Under the pieces are notes generated by a model. That model was not told the origin of the DNA. It worked only from the letters and a program-made list of their open reading frames with translations, and did not search any database. Shown one piece after another: positions 49,327 to 57,583 of a stretch of DNA of 64,000 nucleotides (the first letter of the stretch is position 1; the number at the start of each line of letters is the position of its first letter). A program made the position numbers and the translations under genes. Source of the stretch: Thermoleophilia bacterium (lineage in GTDB: Bacteria > Actinomycetota > Thermoleophilia > Gaiellales > Gaiellaceae); contig JAICJI010000001.1 in assembly GCA_025928515.1 (NCBI GenBank), positions 36,522 through 100,521 on the forward strand, given 5' to 3'.

Positions 49327-50421
49327 TTACGAGACGCCAGAAAGGACGTGTCCCAATGCGACGGCGAAGACCTCATTCTCCTCCGGTGTGCCCACCGTGA
49401 TGCGGATCGCCTCGGGCGCGCCGAAGCTGTCGAGCGGCCGGACGATGACGCCTTCCCGCTGCAGCCGGTCGAACAGCTCTCGCCCGCCGCCGACGTCCAC
49501 GAAGAGGAAGTTGCCGCGCGACGGCCCGACCGGCTCGAGGCCGTGGCTGCTCAGGATCTCGGCGAGCCGGTCACGACCCGTAGCGTTCAGCCGTCGGCGC
49601 CGCGAGATCTCCTCCGCGCCGTCGAGGCTCGCAAGGGCGGCCGCCTGCGCCGCCGCGGCGACGTCGAACGCGCGCCGTACCTTGCTCGTCGCCGTGGCGA
49701 CGTCCGCCGGCGCCACTCCCCAGCCCACGCGCAGCCCGGCTAGGCCGTAGATCTTCGAGAACGTCCGCAGCACGGCAACGCGACGGCCCTCCCGGAAGAG
49801 ATCGAGCCCGTCGAGGTAGTCCGGGTCGTCGATGTACTCGAAGTACGCCTGGTCGAGGACGCACAGCACGTGCTCCGGCAGCCGGTCGAGGAACGCGAGC
49901 AGCTCGTCGCGACCGTTCGCGGTGCCGGTCGGGTTGTTGGGGTGACAGACGTAGACGAGCTTCGTGCGCGGCCCGATCGCCTCGAGGAGCCCGTCGAGCG
50001 CGTACGTGTGATCGCCCAGCGGGACACGCCGGGCCTCGGCGCCGAGCTTCGCCGCGGTGAGGACGTAGCTCGGGAAGGAGGGCCAGCCACACACGACGTC
50101 GTCGCCGGGGTCGAGTGTTGCCTGCGCGAGCAGGTCGATGATCCCGTCGGCGCCTGCACCGACGATCACCTCCTCGAACGCGATGCCGTGCCGCTCCGCA
50201 AGCGCGCTCCGCAGCGTCCAGGCGCCGCCGTCGGGATAGCGGTTGAGCTCGGGCGCAGCACGCTCCATCGCCTCGAGCGCCGCCGGGAACGGAGGAAACG
50301 GCCCCTCGTTCGAGGCGAGCTTGACGACGTGCTCCAGCCCGAGCTCCCGCTGCACTGCCTCGACCGGCTTGCCCGGCTCGTACGGCACGAGGCCGTCGAT
50401 CGAGGAGCGGAAGAGGCTCAA
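49327..50421 (-). CDS. hisC: Histidinol-phosphate aminotransferase
   Basis: VKLASNEGPFPPFPAALEAM; CHPNNPTGTANGRDEL; RTFSKIYGLAGLRVGWGVA; TTG start. Confidence 0.92.
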   Translation of the reverse strand: MSLFRSSIDGLVPYEPGKPVEAVQRELGLEHVVKLASNEGPFPPFPAALEAMERAAPELNRYPDGGAWTLRSALAERHGIAFEEVIVGAGADGIIDLLAQATLDPGDDVVCGWPSFPSYVLTAAKLGAEARRVPLGDHTYALDGLLEAIGPRTKLVYVCHPNNPTGTANGRDELLAFLDRLPEHVLCVLDQAYFEYIDDPDYLDGLDLFREGRRVAVLRTFSKIYGLAGLRVGWGVAPADVATATSKVRRAFDVAAAAQAAALASLDGAEEISRRRRLNATGRDRLAEILSSHGLEPVGPSRGNFLFVDVGGGRELFDRLQREGVIVRPLDSFGAPEAIRITVGTPEENEVFAVALGHVLSGVS

Positions 50422-50567
50422 TCGCTCTTCTTGCCGCTCTTGGAGCTCTTGCCTTTCCAGGGCGCGAGCTTGCCGCCGACCTGTTTCGCCTTGCGGCGGG
50501 CGACGAGCTTCCCGACCTTCAGCGTGAGGAAGCCGACGACTGCGTTGCGTCTGTTCATGATTGTCAT
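50418..50567 (-). CDS. Small basic hypothetical protein
   Basis: MTIMNRRNAVVGFLTLKVGKLVARRKAKQVGGKLAPWKGKSSKSGKKSD. Confidence 0.6.
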   Translation of the reverse strand: MTIMNRRNAVVGFLTLKVGKLVARRKAKQVGGKLAPWKGKSSKSGKKSD

Positions 50568-50596
50568 GCGCTTCTCCTGTCCTCCTCCGACAAGCG

Positions 50597-52006
50597 CTAT
50601 GCAGGCGCTGCTGCGCGCGGCTTGCGGTTCGGGATGTGGATGGCACGGCCGAGCGCGACCAAGCCCGCTTCCTTGATCGCCTCCGAGAGGGTCGGGTGCG
50701 GCGCGATCCCGTCGGCGACGGTCTCGACGGTCGACTCGGCGTCGATCGCCACGACGCCCGCCTCGACCATGTCGGTCACGTGCGGCCCGACCATCACGAG
50801 GCCGAGCAGCTCGCCGTATCGCGTCTCGTGGATCGTCTTCACCCAGCCGACCGTCTCGTCCTGCATCACCGCGCGCGCATTCGCGACCCACGGGAACTGG
50901 CCGACCGCGACGTCGTCGCCGTACTCCTCGCGCGCCTGTCCTTCGGTGAGCCCGACCGCGGCGATCTCGGGGTCGGTGTAGATGGGACGCGGGATCGCGC
51001 GGTTGTCGAATACCGCCTCGTGCCCGGTCGCGTTCTCGGCGGCGATCTCGCCCTCACGGAACGCCGTGTGTGCGAGCTGCCAGTAGCCGGCGCAGTCGCC
51101 GACCGCGTAGATGTGCGGGACGCTCGTCCGCCGGTGCTCTTCGGTAGCGATGCCGGAGCGCCGGTCGAACTCCACGCCGGCGGCCTCGAGGCCGATGCCC
51201 TCGACGAGCGGCCCGCGGCCCACGGAGACGAGCATGAGGTCTGCCTGCACCGTCTCGCCTTCGCCGAAGTGGACGGTGACCTGGGAGCCGTCGTCCTCGA
51301 TCTTCGTGCACTGCTTGCCGAGCTGGAGCGTGATTCCGCGCTTGCCGAACTGCTTCGCGAGCTCCTTCGCCGCGTCGGCGTCCTCCTGCGGAATGAGCCC
51401 ATCGAGCATCTCGACGATCGTCACCTCGGAGCCGAAGCGGCTGAAGATCGAGGCGAACTCGCAGCCGATGATGCCGCCGCCGAGGATGACGAGCCGCTTG
51501 GGCACCTGATCCTGCGCGAGCAACCCGGTGGAGTCGACGCACCGCGAGGAGTCGATTCCCTCGATCGGCGGCCGCAGCGGATACGAGCCGGTCGCGACGA
51601 CCGCAGAGCGGAACGTCACGTCCTCCCCGCCCTCGACCGCGATCGTGTTCGCGTCGGTGAACGTTCCGGCGCCCTTCACCCACTCGACACCGTTCGCCTT
51701 GAACAGCCCCGCCACACCGGAGGTCATCTGCTTGACGACGCCCGCCTTCCACGCGTTCGAGGCGGCGAAGTCGAGCTTCGGCTCGCCTACCTGGACGCCG
51801 AACTTCCCGAAGCTCTCCTCGGCCTCCTTGAGCGCGAACGCGGTCTGCACCCAGGCCTTCGTCGGGATGCAGCCGACGCGCAGACAGGTGCCGCCGAGCT
51901 CGGGCTCGCGCTCGATGCAGGCAACCTTCGCGCCGAGCTGCGCGGCGCGGATGGCGGCGGTGTATCCGCCGGGACCGCCTCCGAGGACGGCGACCTCAAC
52001 CTCCAT
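50597..52006 (-). CDS. lpdA: Dihydrolipoyl dehydrogenase (E3)
   Basis: VAVLGGGPGGYTAAIRAAQLG; GGTCLRVGCIPTKAWVQ; SVGRGPLVEGIGLE; Pyr_redox dimerisation domain. Confidence 0.95.
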   Translation of the reverse strand: MEVEVAVLGGGPGGYTAAIRAAQLGAKVACIEREPELGGTCLRVGCIPTKAWVQTAFALKEAEESFGKFGVQVGEPKLDFAASNAWKAGVVKQMTSGVAGLFKANGVEWVKGAGTFTDANTIAVEGGEDVTFRSAVVATGSYPLRPPIEGIDSSRCVDSTGLLAQDQVPKRLVILGGGIIGCEFASIFSRFGSEVTIVEMLDGLIPQEDADAAKELAKQFGKRGITLQLGKQCTKIEDDGSQVTVHFGEGETVQADLMLVSVGRGPLVEGIGLEAAGVEFDRRSGIATEEHRRTSVPHIYAVGDCAGYWQLAHTAFREGEIAAENATGHEAVFDNRAIPRPIYTDPEIAAVGLTEGQAREEYGDDVAVGQFPWVANARAVMQDETVGWVKTIHETRYGELLGLVMVGPHVTDMVEAGVVAIDAESTVETVADGIAPHPTLSEAIKEAGLVALGRAIHIPNRKPRAAAPA

Positions 52007-52042
52007 GCTCAACTCCCCTCGTCATCGTCGGATTGAGGGTAC

Positions 52043-52486
52043 TCAGAGGCTGGCAACCATGGTGACGGTTCCATCTTCCCGGCGTAACTCGCGGAAGCCG
52101 TACTTCTCGTAGAAGCCCGTCTGGCCGGGCTCGGCGCTGAGGCTGAGTTGCGAGAAGCCGTCCGCGCGGGCGCGCTCGAGCAGTGCTTCGAGGAGCTCGC
52201 CGCCGGTGCCCTTGCCGCGGTGGCTGGGCACGACGGCGATCGTCACCTCGGGCGTCTGCTCGTCGACGAAGGCGAACCCGGGCGCCGAGGCCGGAAAGAG
52301 CCTGTACCACGCCGCGCCGTAGGCGTTCGGGCCCGCGGAGGCGATCACGCCTGCGTCGCCGGGCCTCCCCCAGTTCTTGACATACCGGAAGACCGGCAGG
52401 TCCGGATCCCCCATTCGCCAGTGGTAGGCGTGACGGAGCATGTCGCGGAGGAAGCGCGTGTCCTGCTGGTCGGCCGGGCGCAGCAT
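52043..52486 (-). CDS. GNAT family N-acetyltransferase
   Basis: EVTIAVVPSHRGKGTGGELLEALLERARADGFSQLSLSAE. Confidence 0.9.
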   Translation of the reverse strand: MLRPADQQDTRFLRDMLRHAYHWRMGDPDLPVFRYVKNWGRPGDAGVIASAGPNAYGAAWYRLFPASAPGFAFVDEQTPEVTIAVVPSHRGKGTGGELLEALLERARADGFSQLSLSAEPGQTGFYEKYGFRELRREDGTVTMVASL

Positions 52487-52821
52487 CAGTCGCGGAGCTC
52501 CTGGGCGAGCTGGATCCGGTTGCCGTCGGGGTCGTAGACGTCGAGGAGGCGCATCTCACCGGTCAGCTCGAGGACGATCCCGACCTCGACGCCCGCCTCG
52601 CGCAGCCGGTCCGCCTCTTCCTTGAGGTCGGCGACGTCGACGTGCGCGACGCCGTTGTCCTCGAGCTCTCCCTGGACGAGCCCGATCTCCATCTCGCCGC
52701 GCTTCAGCGTCGACCAGCCGTCCTCGAAATCGACGGCGAGCTCCTCGAAGCCGAGCAGCTCGCGATAGAAACGGCGCCCCTTGTCGAGGTCGCGGACGTG
52801 GTACCAGACCGTCGGCGCCAT
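52486..52821 (-). CDS. VOC/glyoxalase family protein
   Basis: WYHVRDLDKGRRFYRELLGFEELAV...VYDPDGNRIQLAQ. Confidence 0.92.
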   Translation of the reverse strand: MAPTVWYHVRDLDKGRRFYRELLGFEELAVDFEDGWSTLKRGEMEIGLVQGELEDNGVAHVDVADLKEEADRLREAGVEVGIVLELTGEMRLLDVYDPDGNRIQLAQELRD

Positions 52822-52830
52822 AGGACAGTT

Positions 52831-54030
52831 CTACAACGCGAGCCCCGGGTCTTCGAGGCTCTCCTTCAGAGTCTGGAGGAAGGCCGCGGCCGGGGCGCCG
52901 TCGACGGCGTGGTGATCGAACGTCCCCGTCAGCGTCACCATCGGCCGGACGGCCGTCTCGCCTTCGTGCGGGACGACGCGCTCCTCGGTCGCGCCGACGG
53001 CCACGATCGCAGCTTGCGGCGGGTTCAGCACCGCGGTGAAGCGCTCCACTGCGTACATGCCGAGGTTGGAGATGGTGAAGGTGCCGCCCTCGAGGTCTTC
53101 GGCACGCAGCTTGTTGTCACGCGCCCGGGCGACGAGATCGGCTCGCACGCCGGCGATCTCCGTGAGCGAGAGCCGCTCGGCGTTGTTGATGACGGGCACG
53201 ACAAGCCCTTGCGGCGCGGCGACGGCGAGGCCGACGTTTGCGCTCGGGTGAAGGAGGATCGCGTCCTCGGTGAACTCCGCGTTCACCTCGCGGTGGCGCA
53301 TGAGCGCCTGGGCGCAGACCTTCGTGAGGACGTCGGTGACCGTGACGCGAACGTCCGGGTCGCGTTCCCGGAGCCTGGCGACGAGCGCATTCACGCGCGT
53401 CATGTCGGCCGAGGCCTGCAGCTGGAAGACCGGGATCTGCCACGCCTCGGTGAGCCGGCGGGCGATCGTCTTGCGGATGTTCGAGAGCGGCACACGCTCG
53501 ACCTCGCCGCTCGGAACGGGCCTCGGCGTGACTGTCGGAGTAGCCGGGCCGCCGGCCTCCGCGCGCTCGACGTCCTCCGCCACGATGCGCCCGTCGGGAC
53601 CGGTGCCGCGGATCCCGGTGAGCTCGATGCCGCGCTCCCGCGCGATGCGGCGGGCGAGCGGCGAGGCCTTGATCCGGCCGTTGCCGGATGCGACCTCGTG
53701 CCGCGGATCTTCGGTCTCGCGCGCGGGCTCGGCCGGCTCTGACGCTTCGGGTTTCTCGACCGGCGCAGCCGTTGCGACCTCGGGGACGTCCTCGCCTGCG
53801 GAGCCTATGAACGCCACGGTCTGGCCGACCGGAACTTCTCCCTCGGCGATCGCGATCTTGAGCAGGACGCCTGCCGCCTCGGCCTCGACCTCCTGCGTCA
53901 CCTTGTCGGTGTCGAGCTCGAACAGCGGCTCGCCCTTCTCCACGGGCTCGCCCTCCGACTTGAGCCAGCGCACGATCGTGCCCGACTCCATGCCCTGGCC
54001 GAGGCGCGGGAGGATGACCTCGGTCGCCAC
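52831..54030 (-). CDS. 2-oxo acid dehydrogenase E2 acyltransferase
   Basis: LFELDTDKVTQEVEAEAAGVLLKI lipoyl domain; PLARRIARERGIELTGIRGTGPDGRI; GTFDHHAVDGAPAAAFL. Confidence 0.95.
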   Translation of the reverse strand: MATEVILPRLGQGMESGTIVRWLKSEGEPVEKGEPLFELDTDKVTQEVEAEAAGVLLKIAIAEGEVPVGQTVAFIGSAGEDVPEVATAAPVEKPEASEPAEPARETEDPRHEVASGNGRIKASPLARRIARERGIELTGIRGTGPDGRIVAEDVERAEAGGPATPTVTPRPVPSGEVERVPLSNIRKTIARRLTEAWQIPVFQLQASADMTRVNALVARLRERDPDVRVTVTDVLTKVCAQALMRHREVNAEFTEDAILLHPSANVGLAVAAPQGLVVPVINNAERLSLTEIAGVRADLVARARDNKLRAEDLEGGTFTISNLGMYAVERFTAVLNPPQAAIVAVGATEERVVPHEGETAVRPMVTLTGTFDHHAVDGAPAAAFLQTLKESLEDPGLAL

Positions 54031-55011
54031 CTACGCCTTCCCGACCGTTCGCTTGATCGCGGTGAGCACGTCCTCGGCATGCGGGACGACGAACGCCTCC
54101 ATGACCGGCGCGAACGGCAGCGGCGAGAACTTCGCGCCCACGCGCTCGATCGGCGCGTCGAGCCAGTCGAACGCCTGGTACTGCAGCACGGCCGCGACCT
54201 CCGCGCCGAAGCCCATCCGCGTCACCGCCTCGTGCGCGACGACGGCCCGGTTCGTCTTCTTGACGGAGGAGACGAGGCTCTCCTCGTCGAGCGGCTGCAG
54301 CGTGCGCGGGTCGACCACCTCGACCGAGATGCCGTCGCGCTCGGCTTCCTCGGCGGCCTTGAGGCTCTCGTGCACGAGCCGGCCCGTGGCGATCACCGTC
54401 ACGTCCTCGCCCTCGCGGTGGACGCGGGCACGTCCGATCGGGATCGGCTCAATCTCCTGCGGCACGTTCCCCTTGATCGGGTAGAGCGTGCGGTGCTCGA
54501 AGAAGACGACGGGGTTGTCGTCGTAGATCGCCGACCAGAGGAGTCCGCGGACGTCCTCCGGCGTCGAGGCGAAGACGACCTTGAGACCGGGGATGTGGAC
54601 GAACCACGCCTCGAGCTGCTGCGCATGCTGCGCGCCCGGCGACCAGCCCGCGCCACCCTGCGTGCGGAAGACGACGGGCACGGTCAGCTGCCCGCCCGAC
54701 ATGTAGCGGATCTTCGCCGCCTGGTTCACGACCTGCTCCGCGGCGAGCGTCAGGAAGTCCTCGTACATGATCTCGGCGACGGGGCGCATGCCCTGCATCG
54801 AGGCACCGATCGCGGCGCCGGCGAGCGCCATCTCGGAGATCGGCGTGTTCCGCACGCGCTCTTTCCCGAACTCCTCGAGCATCCCCTGTGTGACGCCCAT
54901 CGAGCCACCCATCTCGGCGATGTCCTCGCCCATGAGGAAGACGCCGTCGTCCTGGCGCATCGCCTGCGACAGCGCGTCGCGGACGGCTTCGCGGTAGGTC
55001 AGCTCAGGCAT
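54031..55011 (-). CDS. 2-oxo acid dehydrogenase E1 beta subunit
   Basis: FLMGEDIAEMGGSMGVTQGM; PISEMALAGAAIGASMQGMRPVAEIMYEDF. Confidence 0.95.
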   Translation of the reverse strand: MPELTYREAVRDALSQAMRQDDGVFLMGEDIAEMGGSMGVTQGMLEEFGKERVRNTPISEMALAGAAIGASMQGMRPVAEIMYEDFLTLAAEQVVNQAAKIRYMSGGQLTVPVVFRTQGGAGWSPGAQHAQQLEAWFVHIPGLKVVFASTPEDVRGLLWSAIYDDNPVVFFEHRTLYPIKGNVPQEIEPIPIGRARVHREGEDVTVIATGRLVHESLKAAEEAERDGISVEVVDPRTLQPLDEESLVSSVKKTNRAVVAHEAVTRMGFGAEVAAVLQYQAFDWLDAPIERVGAKFSPLPFAPVMEAFVVPHAEDVLTAIKRTVGKA

Positions 55012-55981
55012 AGACGTTCTTGAGGGCGTCTTCGGGCGCGGGATCGGTGCCGCTCTTCGCGAACTCGACGGACGCCTCGACCATCTCGGTCACCTCCGTG
55101 TCGAGCTCCTCGAACTCCTCGTCGGAGATCGAGAGCTTGAGCTTCTCGCGCAGCAGCTTGATCGGGTCGCGCGTCTCGGCGAGCTTTCGCGCCTCGTCCT
55201 TGTCGCGGTAGACCTGCGGGTCGCCGATGTAGTGGCCGTGGAAGCGCACGCAGTCGAGGTGCACGAACACCGGACCTTTGCCGGAACGTGCGTGGTCGAG
55301 AGCCTGCCGCGCGGTCTTGTACACCGCCTCGACGTCCTGGCCGTCGGCCTTCAGCGTCTTCATCCCGAACGCCTTCGCGCGGTCTGAGAGGTCACGGATC
55401 GGCGAGTGCTGGCTCTCCGGCGTCGACTCGGCCCACTTGTTGTCCTCGAGCACGAACACGGCCGGCACCTGCCAGAGCTGCGCGAGGTTCAGCGCCTCGT
55501 GGAACGTGCCGATGTTCGTCGCGCCGTCGCCGAAGAACGCGAGGGCGACGCGCGGCTCGCCGCGCATCTGGAAGGCGAGCGCGGCGCCGGTGACGTGCGG
55601 CAGGCCGCCGCCGATCACGGCGTTCGCGCCCATGTTCCCGCGCTCGACGTCGTAGAGGTGCATCGAGCCGCCGTAGCCGTGCGAGCAGCCCTCCTGCTTG
55701 CCGTACAGCTCGGCCATCAGCTCGTTCGGGTGCGTGCCTTTCGCGAGCGTGTGGCCGTGCGCGCGGTGAGTCGAGGCGATGACGTCGCCGTCCTCGAGCG
55801 CGCGACAGACTCCGACGGCGCTCGCCTCCTGGCCGATCGCGACGTGGAGGAACCCGGGCAGCTCGCCGGCGCGGAAGCGTTCTTCGACCTTCTCCTCGAA
55901 GCGGCGGATCAGGAGCATCTCCCGTAGCACGTCGCCCAGCTCGCTCTTCGCGAGGGTCGCCTTGTGCTCTGCCGTCGCCAC
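55004..55981 (-). CDS. 2-oxo acid dehydrogenase E1 alpha subunit
   Basis: RRFEEKVEERFRAGELPGFLHVAIGQEASAVG; GYGGSMHLYD; FFGDGATNIGTFHEALNLA; GTG start. Confidence 0.95.
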   Translation of the reverse strand: MATAEHKATLAKSELGDVLREMLLIRRFEEKVEERFRAGELPGFLHVAIGQEASAVGVCRALEDGDVIASTHRAHGHTLAKGTHPNELMAELYGKQEGCSHGYGGSMHLYDVERGNMGANAVIGGGLPHVTGAALAFQMRGEPRVALAFFGDGATNIGTFHEALNLAQLWQVPAVFVLEDNKWAESTPESQHSPIRDLSDRAKAFGMKTLKADGQDVEAVYKTARQALDHARSGKGPVFVHLDCVRFHGHYIGDPQVYRDKDEARKLAETRDPIKLLREKLKLSISDEEFEELDTEVTEMVEASVEFAKSGTDPAPEDALKNVYA

Positions 55982-56005
55982 GGGCCGGAGTGTACGGTTC
56001 GCGCC

Positions 56006-56647
56006 GTGCCACTCGTCGACCGCTGGAACCAGCTCGAAAGTGGCCTGGATCCAAGGTGGACGGAGGTCACCTTGAGCCTTGCAATCCGGGACGACGAGGC
56101 GCGATCCCGCGCAGCTGCGCTGCTTGGCCCGGCCGGACCGGGCGTCGCGAGCGGCGAGATCCGGTTCACGGTCTCGACGCGCGGGACCAGCATCGGACCC
56201 GAGGCGGCGCGACGGCTTTTGCGGCGGATCGACGACGAGGGCATCGTCGGGCGCGTCGAGCTCGTCGCGACCCAGGGAGCGCGGCCACGGCCGGAGCCGT
56301 CGGCACGCTCGCTCGCGGCCGAATGGGCGGCGGCGCTCGAAATGCTCCCTTCCGACTGGAGCGACCTCGTCGCCGAGATCGACCTCGATTCGAGCGCCGA
56401 CGTCGACCGCGGAGCGGTGCTCTGCGCTCCCATCAACCCCATCCAGTCGACGGGCCGACCGGGCTTCCGGTTCCGCTGCGCGAGTCATCGAGGCTACGGG
56501 GCCTCCTCGGGCATGGTCGGCCGCTGCCTCGCCCGCCTCGACGAGGCCGGCATCACCGGCCACGTCCGGATCACGCACGCGCTCAGCGACGTGCACCCTG
56601 TCGGCACGCAGGGCGCGACCTTCGCCGTCGGCCGCCGGCCCGCCTGA
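56006..56647 (+). CDS. Hypothetical protein
   Basis: GTG start; coherent 213-aa ORF, ATG overlap with next gene. Confidence 0.65.
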   Translation: MPLVDRWNQLESGLDPRWTEVTLSLAIRDDEARSRAAALLGPAGPGVASGEIRFTVSTRGTSIGPEAARRLLRRIDDEGIVGRVELVATQGARPRPEPSARSLAAEWAAALEMLPSDWSDLVAEIDLDSSADVDRGAVLCAPINPIQSTGRPGFRFRCASHRGYGASSGMVGRCLARLDEAGITGHVRITHALSDVHPVGTQGATFAVGRRPA

Positions 56648-56982
56648 TGCCCGATCCCGTCGCCTGGAAGGCGGTCGAGCACGGCTGGGCGGTCTACGAC
56701 CGCGAGGGCGAGCAGGTCGGGACTATCGCGGAGATCGCCGGCGACGAGGAAGCGGACATCTTCGACGGCTTCGGCATCAAGACCGGCGCGCTCAGTGGTG
56801 TGAAGTACGTGCCCGCCGAGATCGTCGACAGCATCGCCGTCGGCGAAGTACGGCTCACGATCTCCGGGAACGAGGTGGCGCCTCTCGATGACCTGCGGGC
56901 GGAGGTCGAGGAACAGCTCATCCCCGAAAGCTCCACGTGGTACCAGCGGCTGGCCGGGTGGCTCACCGGCCGCGACCGTTGA
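56647..56982 (+). CDS. PRC-barrel-like domain protein
   Basis: WAVYDREGEQVGTIAEIAGDEEADIFDGFGIKTG...KYVPAEIVDSIAVGEVRLTI. Confidence 0.72.
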   Translation: MPDPVAWKAVEHGWAVYDREGEQVGTIAEIAGDEEADIFDGFGIKTGALSGVKYVPAEIVDSIAVGEVRLTISGNEVAPLDDLRAEVEEQLIPESSTWYQRLAGWLTGRDR

Positions 56983-57024
56983 GGGCTCGGGTTACCCTCC
57001 GCACATGGCGGTAAGAAAGAGCCT

Positions 57025-57405
57025 GTGAACGGACTCGGCCTCTCCGGCGCCAGCAAACGCGTAGCCGAGCACGCACGGTCGTTCGTGCGGCTCGAGCTGC
57101 AGCTCGCGGCCACGGAGATGAAGAAGCGCGTCGTCGCGCTCGGCCTCGGCATCGCTCTCGCCGTCCTGGGCGCCGTGCTCGCGCTCACGGCGCTCTTCTT
57201 CGGTCTCGCCGCGGCGACGGCAGGCATCGCAACGGCGCTGCCGGTCTGGGCCGCGCTCTTGATCATGTTCGGCGGCCTGTTCCTGCTCGCCGGGCTTCTC
57301 GGCGGGCTCGGCGCGGCGCTGCTCAAGAAGGGCGCGAAACCGGTGCCCGAGAAGGCGATCGAGGAGGCACGGCTGACGACGGAGGCGATCCGCAATGGCG
57401 AGTGA
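57025..57405 (+). CDS. Actinobacterial holin-X-like phage-holin-family membrane protein
   Basis: Amphipathic N-terminus plus two long TM helices typical of Phage_holin_3_6. Confidence 0.7.
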   Translation: MNGLGLSGASKRVAEHARSFVRLELQLAATEMKKRVVALGLGIALAVLGAVLALTALFFGLAAATAGIATALPVWAALLIMFGGLFLLAGLLGGLGAALLKKGAKPVPEKAIEEARLTTEAIRNGE

Positions 57406-57583
57406 GTCCGAGCTCAGGCGCGAGATCGCGGATGAGCGGCGCGAGCTCACGAATGCCGTCGCCGAGCTGCGGGCGGAGATCGAGCAGACGGCCGAGCGCG
57501 GCAAGAAGCTCGGCATCAAGGTCAGCGCCGCCACAGCCGTCGCCGTGCTGACGCGCATCGCCGTCCGCCTGCGAAAGCGGTAG
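57395..57583 (+). CDS. DUF3618-like small protein
   Basis: LRREIADERRELTNAVAELRAEIEQTAERGKKL. Confidence 0.65.
   Translation: MASESELRREIADERRELTNAVAELRAEIEQTAERGKKLGIKVSAATAVAVLTRIAVRLRKR

Noticed and set aside
47791-49743. 650-aa plus-strand ORF
   Set aside because: Antisense to MeaB and MFS genes; no domain-like sequence.
57025-57583. Possible prophage remnant because of the holin-like protein
   Set aside because: Holin-X/DUF3618 proteins are common chromosomal actinobacterial membrane proteins; no other phage genes nearby.
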